Below are positions 10,519 through 19,612 of a DNA stretch of 64,000 bases, piece after piece (within the stretch, counting starts at the first letter, position 1; each line of letters begins with the position of its first letter). This DNA is from Enterovibrio calviensis DSM 14347. GTDB taxonomy: Bacteria > Pseudomonadota > Gammaproteobacteria > Enterobacterales > Vibrionaceae. Under the pieces are notes generated by a model that saw only the letters and a list, made by a program, of their open reading frames with translations, did no database searches and had not been told where the DNA came from. The stretch covers positions 227,498-291,497 of the forward strand of contig NZ_JHZA01000009.1 of assembly GCF_000621165.1 (NCBI RefSeq), read 5' to 3'. The translations under genes and the position numbers were made by a program.

Positions 10519-11135
10519 CAGAAGTTGCTCCGATAAGCGGTGAAGTCATATCGCCCAAAGCTGCCTGTATCCACGTACAAATCAATGCGTTTATACAATT
10601 TGCTATTGTTTGTCGAATCATCAAACGTGCTGTCGTCATACTCCACATTGATATCAACACTAAAGCCGGGGTAGTCATCGGCTGAACCGCCGATTAAAGC
10701 TGTCAACGCGCCGCGGTGCGCTCGCGTACATGCGCTGCTCTCTCCCCAACACCCGATGTAATCTTCCGCCGCAATAAAACCCGCTCCCGCAGACAATGTC
10801 GGTGTGCATAGCGGCACAGGGTTGGGGGAGATAATACCTTGCGCGAGCAGCGCTCCGGCATCTTCATCACAGCGCCAACGGCTACCATTGGGATCGGAAT
10901 TGCGATCAAACTGTCGCGCTAATACTTGATTCATCACCGCTTGCCCTAGCGCAGCAGCGCGGGCTTCGAAATGCGGGTTGGCGGATTTGGCGAACATAGG
11001 AAACAAGGTGGTGCTGATCAGCACCATGGCCACGCCGAATACGACGATGCCGATAACTAATTCCACCAGCGTATAACCACGCTGATGGCGAGAAAAAGGG
11101 GTTGAAGCTAGTGTGTTTTTTTCAGCTACAGGCAT
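10518..11135 (-). CDS. mshD: MSHA minor pilin MshD
   Basis: 205 residues. A 19-residue leader is followed by the prepilin motif RG/YTLVEL and a hydrophobic helix (GIVVFGVAMVLIS), as in PilV/GspI-like minor pilins. Several cysteines (in WRCDED, PLCTP, YIGCWG, SACTRAH) suggest disulfide bonding of the exported head domain. GAGGG lies 8 bases before the ATG, which is inside the last codons of mshC (14-base overlap). Confidence 0.92.
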   Translation of the reverse strand: MPVAEKNTLASTPFSRHQRGYTLVELVIGIVVFGVAMVLISTTLFPMFAKSANPHFEARAAALGQAVMNQVLARQFDRNSDPNGSRWRCDEDAGALLAQGIISPNPVPLCTPTLSAGAGFIAAEDYIGCWGESSACTRAHRGALTALIGGSADDYPGFSVDINVEYDDSTFDDSTNNSKLYKRIDLYVDTGSFGRYDFTAYRSNF

Positions 11136-11583
11136 AGAAATAGCCCTCGCTGTTTAAGCAAATGCTGGCAGCGCTCGTGCCTTGCGAGAAGGTAATTTTG
11201 CATGCCGATGAGATGCACAGGCGTTTACCATCATTGTTAACGCGGCGACCGAGCAAATCAAAACGATACGTTTGTGCTGGTGACACGCGAACGGAAGAAT
11301 CAGATAAGTCCAACACATCACTGCGATTGTCGTTAAAACCGCAGCCAGAAGCGGCACTGCCCCCCATGCGAGAGGCAGTGATGCTCAGAACATGACAGTT
11401 AGCAGACGGCGTCTCCTGCTGCATAGCTCTAAGCTGAACTTGCCTTGCAACAGACAAGCCAGTATCCCGCGCCCCGATCACTGAAAAGCCTTCAGCTCCC
11501 GACAAGCGCGGTACGGCAAACACACTAATAATACCGAGGATCACTAAGACAGTAATGAGCTCTAATAGAGTGAAGCCTTTCAT
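11122..11583 (-). CDS. mshC: MSHA minor pilin MshC
   Basis: 153 residues from the ATG at 11583, which gives MKGFTLLEL, a short prepilin leader (MKG/F) followed by the hydrophobic helix. A longer frame exists up to 11637 but would place 18 unrelated residues before the leader and overlap mshA. The head domain contains cysteines towards the C terminus (CHVL, GCGFN, LCISSACK, ICLN, YACS). It follows mshA by 10 bases and precedes mshD with an overlap, the order known from Vibrio. Confidence 0.9.
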   Translation of the reverse strand: MKGFTLLELITVLVILGIISVFAVPRLSGAEGFSVIGARDTGLSVARQVQLRAMQQETPSANCHVLSITASRMGGSAASGCGFNDNRSDVLDLSDSSVRVSPAQTYRFDLLGRRVNNDGKRLCISSACKITFSQGTSAASICLNSEGYFYACS

Positions 11584-11593
11584 TTCTTGTTTA

Positions 11594-12040
11594 TTACTGA
11601 CAAGTAGTAATAGTTGTAGCCGCAGGCGTGACAACATTTCCTACTTTTGAAGCTTGAGTATAAACAACACATTGATCATATGAGGTATTCTTTAGCGTAT
11701 ATTCAAGTGTGTTCGCAGCAGCAGCAGTATTATTTTTCCAGTCATCATTTAGACCAATAACGACTTTGCTCAACTCTGAATGGTCAGCCTTTGGATACCC
11801 CTCCAAGATACCTAAACCATCAGCCAGAGCTGTATCACCTGATTCTTTTCCTTCCAATGCTGCTTTTGCATATACAATCCCCGAAGCACTATCAATTGCC
11901 CCCTTAAGTCCTTGAAGTGACGCTTTTTTCGCATCATCTTGGAAGTTCATGAACTTAGGCGCAGCCGTCACAGCCAAAATACCCAAAATTACAATCACCA
12001 CGATCATTTCGATCAGTGTAAAACCACCTTGACGTTTCAT
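11594..12040 (-). CDS. mshA: MSHA major pilin MshA
   Basis: 148 residues. The prepilin motif QGG/FTLIEM (residues 4-11) with glycine at -1 and glutamate at +5 is followed by the hydrophobic spine helix. The head has one C-terminal cysteine pair (C in QCVVYT and the C of the terminal CQ), the disulfide loop of type IVa pilins. This is the main fibre subunit of the mannose-sensitive haemagglutinin pilus used for surface landing. AGGAG lies 8 bases upstream of the ATG. It starts one base after the mshF stop, so unlike the V. cholerae locus there is no room for an mshB pilin gene or an obvious separate mshA promoter. Confidence 0.95.
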   Translation of the reverse strand: MKRQGGFTLIEMIVVIVILGILAVTAAPKFMNFQDDAKKASLQGLKGAIDSASGIVYAKAALEGKESGDTALADGLGILEGYPKADHSELSKVVIGLNDDWKNNTAAAANTLEYTLKNTSYDQCVVYTQASKVGNVVTPAATTITTCQ

Positions 12041-12041
12041 T

Positions 12042-12644
12042 CTATTTCTCCTGATTTTCTCTCAAAACCTCTACGCGGCCAGTCACCGGGTAGTAAGTAA
12101 AAACATGGTGATCCAAAAAGTCGGACTCACCATCTCTCCAAAATCCGGTGCGAACCGGTCTTTCAAATCGACAATAGGGAAGCAGGTTATCTGTATCCTG
12201 AATCACCACTGCACGAACTGTTGGCTGAGGGCTTTTTAGTGCCTCCGGCCGTGTATCTGTCTCTAACCAATAAGACTGGTCAGTCAATTGGCTAAATAGC
12301 GCTCCGCAATCGTCGGCGGTTAAGTCGCTAAGTTGTTTCGCGCCATTTTCCAGTGCAAACGGAAAGCCATTTTGCGTTTGGTTACTTTGCGTCATTCTGA
12401 AATTAACATTATCAACAGTAACGATATCGCTTTGTTTATTCTCTGTTTTTAATGCTGATCGCATTTGTATGTTTTGGGCAGAGCCTTCAAACGCATTGGC
12501 GAGATAACGAAACTCCACGTCATCGGCAAACTGCATCACGCGCTCGAAAACCGGAATACCCGCAATCACCAAGCAGCCAATAATCAAGGTCAGCAGCGCC
12601 CACTGGTTTGCACTGCTATTTCTGAACCTAAAAAGCCAATGCAT
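12042..12644 (-). CDS. mshF: MSHA biogenesis protein MshF
   Basis: 200 residues with one membrane segment close to the N terminus (about 15-33, [18 protein letters not shown]) and a hydrophilic periplasmic-side domain containing a cysteine pair (DDCGAL, PYCRF). It has no prepilin G-x-x-x-x-E motif, so it is not a pilin in the usual sense. Assignment as MshF comes mainly from its place between mshG and the major pilin and from this topology; its function in pilus assembly is not defined. Confidence 0.82.
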   Translation of the reverse strand: MHWLFRFRNSSANQWALLTLIIGCLVIAGIPVFERVMQFADDVEFRYLANAFEGSAQNIQMRSALKTENKQSDIVTVDNVNFRMTQSNQTQNGFPFALENGAKQLSDLTADDCGALFSQLTDQSYWLETDTRPEALKSPQPTVRAVVIQDTDNLLPYCRFERPVRTGFWRDGESDFLDHHVFTYYPVTGRVEVLRENQEK

Positions 12645-13862
12645 TTAGCCGCCGCGGATCAGATCGAGCATGTTCCACATCGGCAAGAAAATACCGAGCG
12701 CGAGGATCAGTACCATGCCCGCCACGATCAATAGCAAAATAGGCTCCATGCGCGCCGACAGTGTTTTCAGGTTGTAATCCACTTCGCGATCATAGAAATC
12801 ACTCGCTTCCAGCAACAGGGTATCGATCTGGCCGGTTTCTTCGCCGACTTGGATCATCTGGTGTACCAGCGGCGTAAATAGCTTGCTGTCTGCGGTGACC
12901 GAGCTCAGGTTGATACCTGATTCAATCGCCGCCTTCATTTTGTCCACTTCTGCGGCGAGGAAGTGGTTATCTAACGCTTCGCCAGACATTTGCAGCGCCG
13001 TGTTAAGCGGCACGCCAGCGCGTAGCATCAAGGCAAAGGTGCGAGAAAAGCGCGACATTAAAGCGCGGTTGACCAAGGGCCCCACCAAAGGGATGCGCAG
13101 TTTGAATTGGTCCCACTTCACGCGACCGTTGTCGGTTTGCTTCCACAAATGCCAGCCCATAAACAGGCACGCGGTGGAGAACACAATCAGCCACCAAAAA
13201 TCGACAAAGAAGCTCGATGTCGCCATCAAGATCTTGGTTGGCAGCGGTAAATCTGAACCAAACTTGGCAAACATACCCGCAAACTGTGGCACGACTTTGA
13301 CGTTCAAAAACGCCATTGCCGCCACGATCACCATCAATACAAACGTGGGGTAACGCAGCGCCGATTTAATGCGTCGGCGGGTTTCCATTTCTTGCTCGTA
13401 GTATTCCGCGAGCTGCAACATGGCCTCATCCAATCGACCCGTGTTCTCACCCACTTGGATCAAGGACACAAACAGCTCACTAAACACATGTCCGTGATCG
13501 CGCATCGCAGCAGACATTGGGCGACCATTGGAAAGCTCATTACCGACGCTTTCGAGGGCGTCTTTCAACGCTTTATCTGTGGTGCTTTGTGACAAACCCT
13601 TGATTGCACGAAGTAAAGGCACGCCCGCTTTGGTTAGGCTGTACATTTGGCGACAAAACACCACCACAGATTCCAGCTTCACTTTGCGCTGAAACAGGGG
13701 CGTTGACGCTTTTTTCACGCTCGCTTTAGTCGGCTCAAGAGAGAGCAATATCATGCCCAAATCGCCAATCGAGGCGATGGCTTCGCTCTCCGTCGCGGCA
13801 TCCAATACCGCGGTGATGCGTTTGCCTTTGGCATCTCGCGCCGTGTAGCGATAGCGCGCCAT
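12645..13862 (-). CDS. mshG: MSHA platform protein MshG (PilC/GspF family)
   Basis: 405 residues, full length for a type IV pilus inner-membrane platform protein. It has the duplicated GspF domain (about 70-193 and 273-395), with the repeated signature LxxVGExTGxLdeaL seen as IQVGENTGRLDEAML and IQVGEETGQIDTLLL, and three or four membrane helices. It couples the MshE ATPase to pilin extraction and polymerisation. The gene overlaps mshE by one base and abuts mshF without a gap. Confidence 0.96.
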   Translation of the reverse strand: MARYRYTARDAKGKRITAVLDAATESEAIASIGDLGMILLSLEPTKASVKKASTPLFQRKVKLESVVVFCRQMYSLTKAGVPLLRAIKGLSQSTTDKALKDALESVGNELSNGRPMSAAMRDHGHVFSELFVSLIQVGENTGRLDEAMLQLAEYYEQEMETRRRIKSALRYPTFVLMVIVAAMAFLNVKVVPQFAGMFAKFGSDLPLPTKILMATSSFFVDFWWLIVFSTACLFMGWHLWKQTDNGRVKWDQFKLRIPLVGPLVNRALMSRFSRTFALMLRAGVPLNTALQMSGEALDNHFLAAEVDKMKAAIESGINLSSVTADSKLFTPLVHQMIQVGEETGQIDTLLLEASDFYDREVDYNLKTLSARMEPILLLIVAGMVLILALGIFLPMWNMLDLIRGG

Positions 13863-15577
13863 TACGCACTCGCCATCGACAATGACGCGGCTTCAGAAAG
13901 CTTCATCGCTTCTTCCAGCGAGGTTTGTCCTTGCTGTGCGAACTCTAATGCACTGTGAACCAAAGGCTTGTAGCCAGCCTGTCGCTCCGCCAGCATGGCG
14001 AAGGTTTGGGTGTCATTCGCGCGCAGTGCATCCATCAAATCCGGGGTAATTTCCAGAAGCTCAAACACACCGATCCGGCCTTTGTAACCCGTAAAGTTAC
14101 AGGTCTGGCAGCCTCGGCCTTTGTAGAAACCTTGGTTCACCATGTTGGGTTGAATCGTGGTCAGCCACATGGTTTCCATGTCTTCAGTCGCATGGGGCAC
14201 TTTGCAATCAGGGCAAATTCGACGGATCAATCGCTGGGCCAATACGGCGCGAACCGCACTCGCAACCAAATAGCCAGGCGCTTCCATGTCCAACAGTCGC
14301 AATGAACTGTCGATGGCGTTATTGGTGTGCAAAGTCGAGAGCACCAAGTGACCGGTAAGTGCAGCGCGAAGGCCGATTTCAACGGTTTCAAGATCTCGCA
14401 TTTCACCAACCAGAATGATATCGGGATCTTGGCGCAAGAAAGTACGCAGCGCTGACGAGAACGTCAGGCCGATCTTGCTGGCGATCTGAACTTGGCTGAT
14501 ACGTGGCAAGCGGTATTCCACCGGATCTTCCGCCGTCAGGATCTTTTTGCCCGGCACGTTCAGTTCATTCAGTGCGCCATAAAGTGTGGTGGTTTTACCG
14601 GAGCCAGTCGGCCCCGTGACCAAAATCATGCCGTGCGGACGACGAAGCTGACCGCGAAAACGCTGCAGCATCTGCGCGTCCATGCCCACTTCTTCCAACT
14701 GCAATACACCCGCAGATTGGTTCAGCAAACGCATCACCACGGACTCGCCATGTTGCACTGGCAACGTGGACACACGCACATCAATGGCGTTGCCACGCAC
14801 GTTAAGGTTGAATCGTCCGTCTTGCGGTAAACGCTTCTCGGAGATATCCATGCCGCTCATGAGCTTCAAACGCAGAACCAATGCTGATGCAATGGCGCGC
14901 TCTTTTAATAGGGTTTCATGCAACACGCCATCGATACGTTGGCGAATACGCAGCGCATCGGCGTCTGGCTCGATGTGAATATCCGACGCGTTCACTTGCA
15001 CCGCATCTTCAAACAAAGAGTTAATCAGCTTAACGACGGTGACTTCATCGGACTGCTCGTCTTCTGTCCCGAAGCTTTGTTCTAGCTTCACGCCGTGTTC
15101 GGCTTGCAGTCGCTCTGCAAATGATGCGATATCGCTGGTACGACGATAGTAACGATCGAACGCATTGATCAACGATTGCTCTGCGGCAATCAACAGCTCA
15201 ACTTGATATTGATGCAATAGGTTGAGGACACTCTCTTGCGCCGTCAGATCCGCGGGATCCGACATGGCAACGCGCACAGTGTTACCAATGCGGCCAATCA
15301 CCAAGGCACGCAATCGGCGAGCATGTACTTCAGGTAACAAACTCACCGCGTTCGGATCGACTTGGGTCAAGCTGAGATCAATCAAAGGCACGCCGAGTTG
15401 GCGGGCAAGGAAGTCCAGCATTTTGCTTTCAGACAAGATACCCATTTCAATGAGGGTATCGCCCAGCTTATTGCCGGTTTCCGACTGGCGATTCAGCGCT
15501 GCTGTTAGGTTTGCCTCGGTAATAATGTGGTCTTCAACGAGCAAGTCACCCAGACGCTTTCGCAGTTTAACGGCCAT
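13862..15577 (-). CDS. mshE: MSHA assembly ATPase MshE with c-di-GMP-binding MshEN domain
   Basis: 571 residues from the ATG at 15577, chosen because AAGGAG lies 8 bases upstream; an 18-residue extension inside mshN is also open. MshE powers pilus extension. Two tandem 24-residue MshEN motifs stand at the N terminus, RLGDLLVEDHIITEANL... (8-31) and KLGDTLIEMGILSESKM... (37-60); in V. cholerae these bind c-di-GMP with high affinity. The ATPase core has Walker A GPTGSGKTTT (about 321-330), the Asp-box/Walker B region and a four-cysteine zinc site (CPDC ... CQTC). Pilus extension is therefore probably controlled directly by c-di-GMP here too. Confidence 0.97.
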   Translation of the reverse strand: MAVKLRKRLGDLLVEDHIITEANLTAALNRQSETGNKLGDTLIEMGILSESKMLDFLARQLGVPLIDLSLTQVDPNAVSLLPEVHARRLRALVIGRIGNTVRVAMSDPADLTAQESVLNLLHQYQVELLIAAEQSLINAFDRYYRRTSDIASFAERLQAEHGVKLEQSFGTEDEQSDEVTVVKLINSLFEDAVQVNASDIHIEPDADALRIRQRIDGVLHETLLKERAIASALVLRLKLMSGMDISEKRLPQDGRFNLNVRGNAIDVRVSTLPVQHGESVVMRLLNQSAGVLQLEEVGMDAQMLQRFRGQLRRPHGMILVTGPTGSGKTTTLYGALNELNVPGKKILTAEDPVEYRLPRISQVQIASKIGLTFSSALRTFLRQDPDIILVGEMRDLETVEIGLRAALTGHLVLSTLHTNNAIDSSLRLLDMEAPGYLVASAVRAVLAQRLIRRICPDCKVPHATEDMETMWLTTIQPNMVNQGFYKGRGCQTCNFTGYKGRIGVFELLEITPDLMDALRANDTQTFAMLAERQAGYKPLVHSALEFAQQGQTSLEEAMKLSEAASLSMASA

Positions 15578-16811
15578 TGTCTGCTCCTTGTTGCGGCTGG
15601 CTTTGTAGGTAGGCCAAACGTTGACGGGCAAATTGCACCGACTCGTTGCTCAAACCACCCGCGGTGATCGCTTTGCCATAGCCACGCTCTGCATTGGCAT
15701 AATCTTTTTGACGTTCAGCAGAAATGCCGAGCCCCAGCCACCAGCGACCATCCAACGGTTCACGCTCTGCGAGCCATTGGTAGCTTTGATTGGCTACGTC
15801 ATGCTTCCCGAGCTTTTGCGCCAAGGATGCACGCAGAGACACATAGCGAACCTGATCGCTATCTAAAACACTCGCAGGAGCCATCAGCACATTGAGTGCG
15901 GATTCTTCGCGCTGACTTTGCTGGTACATGCGTGCCAACGTCAGTTTTAGCGATGCTGAAGACGGGTTGGCGCTGATCCCCTTTCGCAATACGGATTCCG
16001 CATCACGCAACTGATTACGGCCATATAACAAGCCCGCCAGTTGGTTGGTCGCTGCAACGTGGTTAGCGTCGTATTTCACGGCATCGCGCAGGTAAGAGGT
16101 GGCCTTTTTGGTGTCTCCGACCTGTGCGCGCTTTTGGGCTTTGTCGTAGGCAATCGCCGCTAGCTCTTCACCGGATAACTCAATGGTTTCCACGGTGAGT
16201 GATGACTCTGGCGTTACCGCCGAAGAAGCGCTTTGTTCTTGCACCGGCACGACGGGTTTGGGTTCAGATACCGCGGCGATTTTCGTTGGCGCATCTTTCA
16301 TAGGTGCAGCTTTGACTGGCGCAGCTTCGACTGGTGCAGCTTTTACAGGTGCAGTTTGAACTTGCGCAATCAACACAGGCTCACGCTCCAGTAATGCTGG
16401 TTCAATGATCTGAGTTGCTACCGTCTCGATACCCATCGCGATGCCAGTTGGAGATGCCACAACCTCAGGGGCTTTCGCTTCCACAAAGCGCATCTCACGG
16501 GTCGCCACTTTTTGTGTCGGTGATGGCATTGAAGAGTGCACGTTGGGTGTCGGGATCATTGCCGAGGTGGATTCATCCATCGCCACATTCTGTTTTGTTG
16601 GCAATAGCTGCGCCGAGGCCACATCCGTCTTATGATCACCACTCACCCATGCCCATGATATTCCGGTCGCTCCCACCAAGGTGGCAACCAGCGCTAACGC
16701 AACACGTGCAAAGCGAAATCCCCACACGGATGGGATCGCGACAGGGGCGACTCGGTTTGGGTTGCTCTCTGGCGATGAAAGGTCGCTCAGCATTCGGTTT
16801 AATTCACTCAT
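15567..16811 (-). CDS. mshN: MSHA biogenesis protein MshN (TPR protein)
   Basis: 414 residues from the ATG at 16811 (MSELNRMLSDL), preceded by AGGA; a start 18 bases upstream would overlap mshM. A membrane segment lies at about residues 35-57, then a P/A/V-rich linker containing five copies of a pentapeptide of the type A-P-V-K-A, then TPR helices over roughly the last 180 residues. MshN is a membrane-anchored TPR protein of the MSHA system, thought to help assemble or stabilise the complex, much as PilF/PilW-type proteins do. The linker is encoded by a 15-bp tandem repeat and may vary in length. Confidence 0.9.
   Translation of the reverse strand: MSELNRMLSDLSSPESNPNRVAPVAIPSVWGFRFARVALALVATLVGATGISWAWVSGDHKTDVASAQLLPTKQNVAMDESTSAMIPTPNVHSSMPSPTQKVATREMRFVEAKAPEVVASPTGIAMGIETVATQIIEPALLEREPVLIAQVQTAPVKAAPVEAAPVKAAPMKDAPTKIAAVSEPKPVVPVQEQSASSAVTPESSLTVETIELSGEELAAIAYDKAQKRAQVGDTKKATSYLRDAVKYDANHVAATNQLAGLLYGRNQLRDAESVLRKGISANPSSASLKLTLARMYQQSQREESALNVLMAPASVLDSDQVRYVSLRASLAQKLGKHDVANQSYQWLAEREPLDGRWWLGLGISAERQKDYANAERGYGKAITAGGLSNESVQFARQRLAYLQSQPQQGADNGR
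16288..16362 (-). repeat. 15-bp tandem repeat (five units) inside mshN
   Basis: Five imperfect 15-base units of the form GGtGCagcTTtgact (plus strand) run head to tail from 16288 to 16362. They encode five A/P/V/K-type pentapeptides in the linker between the membrane segment and the TPR part of MshN. Because the unit is a multiple of three, change in copy number would keep the frame and only alter linker length. Confidence 0.85.
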
Positions 16812-16819
16812 GTGATGTC

Positions 16820-17653
16820 CTAGCCCCACAACGCATGCAGCGCAGAATGCTGCTTGGCGAGCGGGGTGTCTTTAATGGCTAAGCGCACAGCATGGCTAGA
16901 CACTTTGCGTTGTCCTTTCCCGTAGCTCAGTAACAATGCTTTATGGCAAAGCTGATGCACCAAACGGGGAATACCGTGGCTTGCAACCCAAATTCGTCGC
17001 TTCGTCCAGACGCTAAACAAACGCGCTGAAGCGCCCTGCTCTTTCAGACGATGATCGATATAGGCAGAAGCTTCTGCAAAGGTCAGCGGCACGAGCTGCG
17101 CACTGAAACTAATACGTTGTAGCAATTGGCGCATGTTGTGCTGTGATAAACGCTCATCAAGTTCGGGTTGGCCCAGCATGATCAATTGGATCAGCTTGTG
17201 TTGCTCCGTTTCCAAGTTGCCGAGCAATCGAATGGCTTCAAGCACATCATCAGGCAGTGTCTGCGCTTCATCGCACAAGATCACCACTCTCTTTTCTTGA
17301 TGTGCAGCGTCAATAGCAGCACGTTGGATAGCACTCAATAAGCGGTCTGATGGCAAATCGCTATCAATGCGAAGTTCATCGGCAATCATGCGGTGCAAGC
17401 TGGCGACGGTATTTGCAGGGTTGGGTAAAAAGACCAACGTAAATGATGCCGACAGCGCTTTGACCAGCAGGCGACACACCATGGTTTTTCCTGTACCCAC
17501 TTCGCCCGTCACCTTGACCAAGCCTTCCCCCATTTCCATTGCAGAGACGCAGGTATTAATGGCGTCCACGTGCGAGCGGACACCGAAAAAGCGTCGAGTG
17601 TCCGGCGTTAGGCTGAATGGAGAGGCATTGAGGCCAAAGTGTTCCAAATACAT
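16820..17653 (-). CDS. mshM: MSHA biogenesis ATPase MshM (ExeA-like AAA)
   Basis: 277 residues from the ATG at 17653 (MYLEHFGLNASPFSLTPD), the classic N terminus of ExeA/GspA-type AAA ATPases; an ATG two codons earlier is equally open. Walker A is GEVGTGKT (residues 50-57) and Walker B is VVILCDEAQ (about 124-132). Proteins of this type bind the peptidoglycan-associated secretin assembly machinery and use ATP to help secretin insertion. It follows mshL and precedes mshN, the normal order. Confidence 0.93.
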   Translation of the reverse strand: MYLEHFGLNASPFSLTPDTRRFFGVRSHVDAINTCVSAMEMGEGLVKVTGEVGTGKTMVCRLLVKALSASFTLVFLPNPANTVASLHRMIADELRIDSDLPSDRLLSAIQRAAIDAAHQEKRVVILCDEAQTLPDDVLEAIRLLGNLETEQHKLIQLIMLGQPELDERLSQHNMRQLLQRISFSAQLVPLTFAEASAYIDHRLKEQGASARLFSVWTKRRIWVASHGIPRLVHQLCHKALLLSYGKGQRKVSSHAVRLAIKDTPLAKQHSALHALWG

Positions 17654-17669
17654 GTGCATTCAGTAATGG

Positions 17670-19289
17670 TTAGTTTTCAGGGAACCAATCATTGAGCAGA
17701 TCACGTGAGCGCTGAATTTCTTCTTGCCACGTTTGCTCTCCGACCACTGAGGGTTGCAGCAAAATCACCAACTCGGTTTTTTGTTTCATGCGGTTCACGT
17801 TACGGAAGAAATGACCCAGCCCAGGGATATCACCAAGCAAAGGGACCTTGGACACCATTTCTTCATAGCTCGATTTCATCAAGCCACCGATCACCACCAC
17901 ATCGCCCGAGCGAGCATGGATAATCGAGTCAGACTCTCGGATTGAGGTCTTCGCCAATGGCAAAACGTAAGGCTGAGAAGCGCTGCCCAGTTGAATGGTT
18001 TTCTCTTCTGTCACCACATCAATAACGGCAGGGTGAACGTGCAGCAACACACCATTGTCATCGTCAATTTGTGGCGTGACATCCAGCGAGATACCGGAGA
18101 AGAATGGCGTTAGTTCAATGTTTGGGCCTGATTCAGAGTTATCACCGGATGAATCACTTGAAGAAATGTCAGTCACGAAATACTCATCGCCACCCACTTT
18201 GATCACGGCTTTTTGATTGTTCGCCGCCGTCACTCGTGGGCTAGACAGCACGTTCACATCCCCTTGCGTATCAAGGAAACTTAGCACTGCATCAAAATGA
18301 CCATCGGTGATCGTCACGTTGGTTTGACCGCCAATCACATTGGAAATCAAATCACCGGCAAGATCAGAAACAGGGCGGCTTACGCTGATGCCACCGCTGC
18401 CTATCGACTGGCTGATGTTGGACCAATTCACGCCTTGCTGATAACCATCACTCAGCGTCACTTCGAGGATTTTCGCTTCTAGAATGACCTGACGCTTCAA
18501 ACGTTTTTGCGATGCAGCGAGGAAGCGTTTCACTTCACGCAGTTCATTCGGATAAGCCTTCACGGTGATTAAGCTCGCTTGCGGAGAAACCACAATGCTG
18601 CGCCCGTCACCTGAGCCGATCATTGCGCCGACCGCACGCTCAAGTTGTACCCAAAAGCTGCTTTCTGAACGCGTTTCGATGATCGTGCCGCCGGTTGGCA
18701 CAGAAGCTCGCTCCGTGCTTTCGCCGTCGCCACTTGATGAGCTCGAATCGGTAGACATCGCGCCCGTGCTGATCGACGTCAGCGAGACGCCTGAGCGTTG
18801 CAGTTGCAAGTAATCAACAGGGAAGGTTTCAGTGCGAAGCGTGGCGGGGAACACTTGAATTAAGCTCCCTTGAATTTCCACGTTATAGCCGTAAATATCG
18901 GACACCACATCGAGTGCTTCCGCGACGGTGACGTCTTTTAGCGACACCGTGACTTTACCGCTGACATCTGGGTGCATCACAAGGTTGTAGTTAGTGCCTT
19001 GCACTAAGCTGCCGAAAAAGGCTTTTGCATCAACGTGATTGGCATTAATGCGCAAGCGGTTTTCCATGACCTCTCCGCTACCGGACACATCGGAAAAATC
19101 GCCCATAAGATCGAGAGACACAGCATCGGGTAAATCAGCCAAAGGCTGCCCGCTGTTTTGCGCGTAAGCTTGGTTTAGCGCTTCTTGTACTTCTGTCGGT
19201 TGGTTATGCCCAACACTTTGGCATGCAGACAAAAGCAGACTAGTAATGAAGACTATCAGTGGTTTATTCAAAAAATTCATCTTATTCAC
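17670..19289 (-). CDS. mshL: MSHA outer-membrane secretin MshL
   Basis: 539 residues. The N terminus is a lipoprotein signal with lipobox LLSAC (Cys at about 23). It is followed by the STN/N0 domain (about 70-150), an N1-type KH-like domain and the C-terminal secretin channel with VPLLGDIPGLGHFF near residue 500, the most conserved secretin sequence. It forms the multimeric outer-membrane gate for the pilus. A serine/glycine-rich insert (about 185-200) lies in the N-domain region. The ATG overlaps the mshK stop by four bases. Confidence 0.96.
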   Translation of the reverse strand: MNKMNFLNKPLIVFITSLLLSACQSVGHNQPTEVQEALNQAYAQNSGQPLADLPDAVSLDLMGDFSDVSGSGEVMENRLRINANHVDAKAFFGSLVQGTNYNLVMHPDVSGKVTVSLKDVTVAEALDVVSDIYGYNVEIQGSLIQVFPATLRTETFPVDYLQLQRSGVSLTSISTGAMSTDSSSSSGDGESTERASVPTGGTIIETRSESSFWVQLERAVGAMIGSGDGRSIVVSPQASLITVKAYPNELREVKRFLAASQKRLKRQVILEAKILEVTLSDGYQQGVNWSNISQSIGSGGISVSRPVSDLAGDLISNVIGGQTNVTITDGHFDAVLSFLDTQGDVNVLSSPRVTAANNQKAVIKVGGDEYFVTDISSSDSSGDNSESGPNIELTPFFSGISLDVTPQIDDDNGVLLHVHPAVIDVVTEEKTIQLGSASQPYVLPLAKTSIRESDSIIHARSGDVVVIGGLMKSSYEEMVSKVPLLGDIPGLGHFFRNVNRMKQKTELVILLQPSVVGEQTWQEEIQRSRDLLNDWFPEN

Positions 19290-19612
19290 TGTACTACCTG
19301 CTCATTAAATACTGTCAGTGACCAATGACGCTGTCCGCGTTTTAGCGTCACACTGTTGTCATGAATTGCGCTGACGAAATAGCCGTTAATTGACTGACCT
19401 TTGCTGATACTTCGCCCATTAATCACAGCCGAACACGTATTGTTGCTGCCACACAAAATGGCATCCAAACGAGGTAGGCGATAGGTCTTCGTTTTGGTGG
19501 TTTTATTGGGTGCTTCATAGCCTAACGGGGCCGTGGGGTCGCTCTGTGCGAAAACCATAAATGGCACGGAGGTGAAGGCAATAATGGCGACCCATTTACT
19601 CAACGCTTTCAT
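19286..19612 (-). CDS. mshK: MSHA biogenesis protein MshK
   Basis: 108 residues from the ATG at 19612, which has GGAGG at 5 bases spacing; the frame is open 30 bases further but without a ribosome site. It has a signal sequence or membrane segment (MKALSKWVAIIAFTSVPF) and a small beta-rich periplasmic domain with one cysteine pair (LCGSNNTCS). By place (between mshJ and mshL) and size it matches MshK, a PilP-like link between the inner-membrane complex and the secretin. The 5' end overlaps mshJ by 17 bases. Confidence 0.85.
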   Translation of the reverse strand: MKALSKWVAIIAFTSVPFMVFAQSDPTAPLGYEAPNKTTKTKTYRLPRLDAILCGSNNTCSAVINGRSISKGQSINGYFVSAIHDNSVTLKRGQRHWSLTVFNEQVVQ

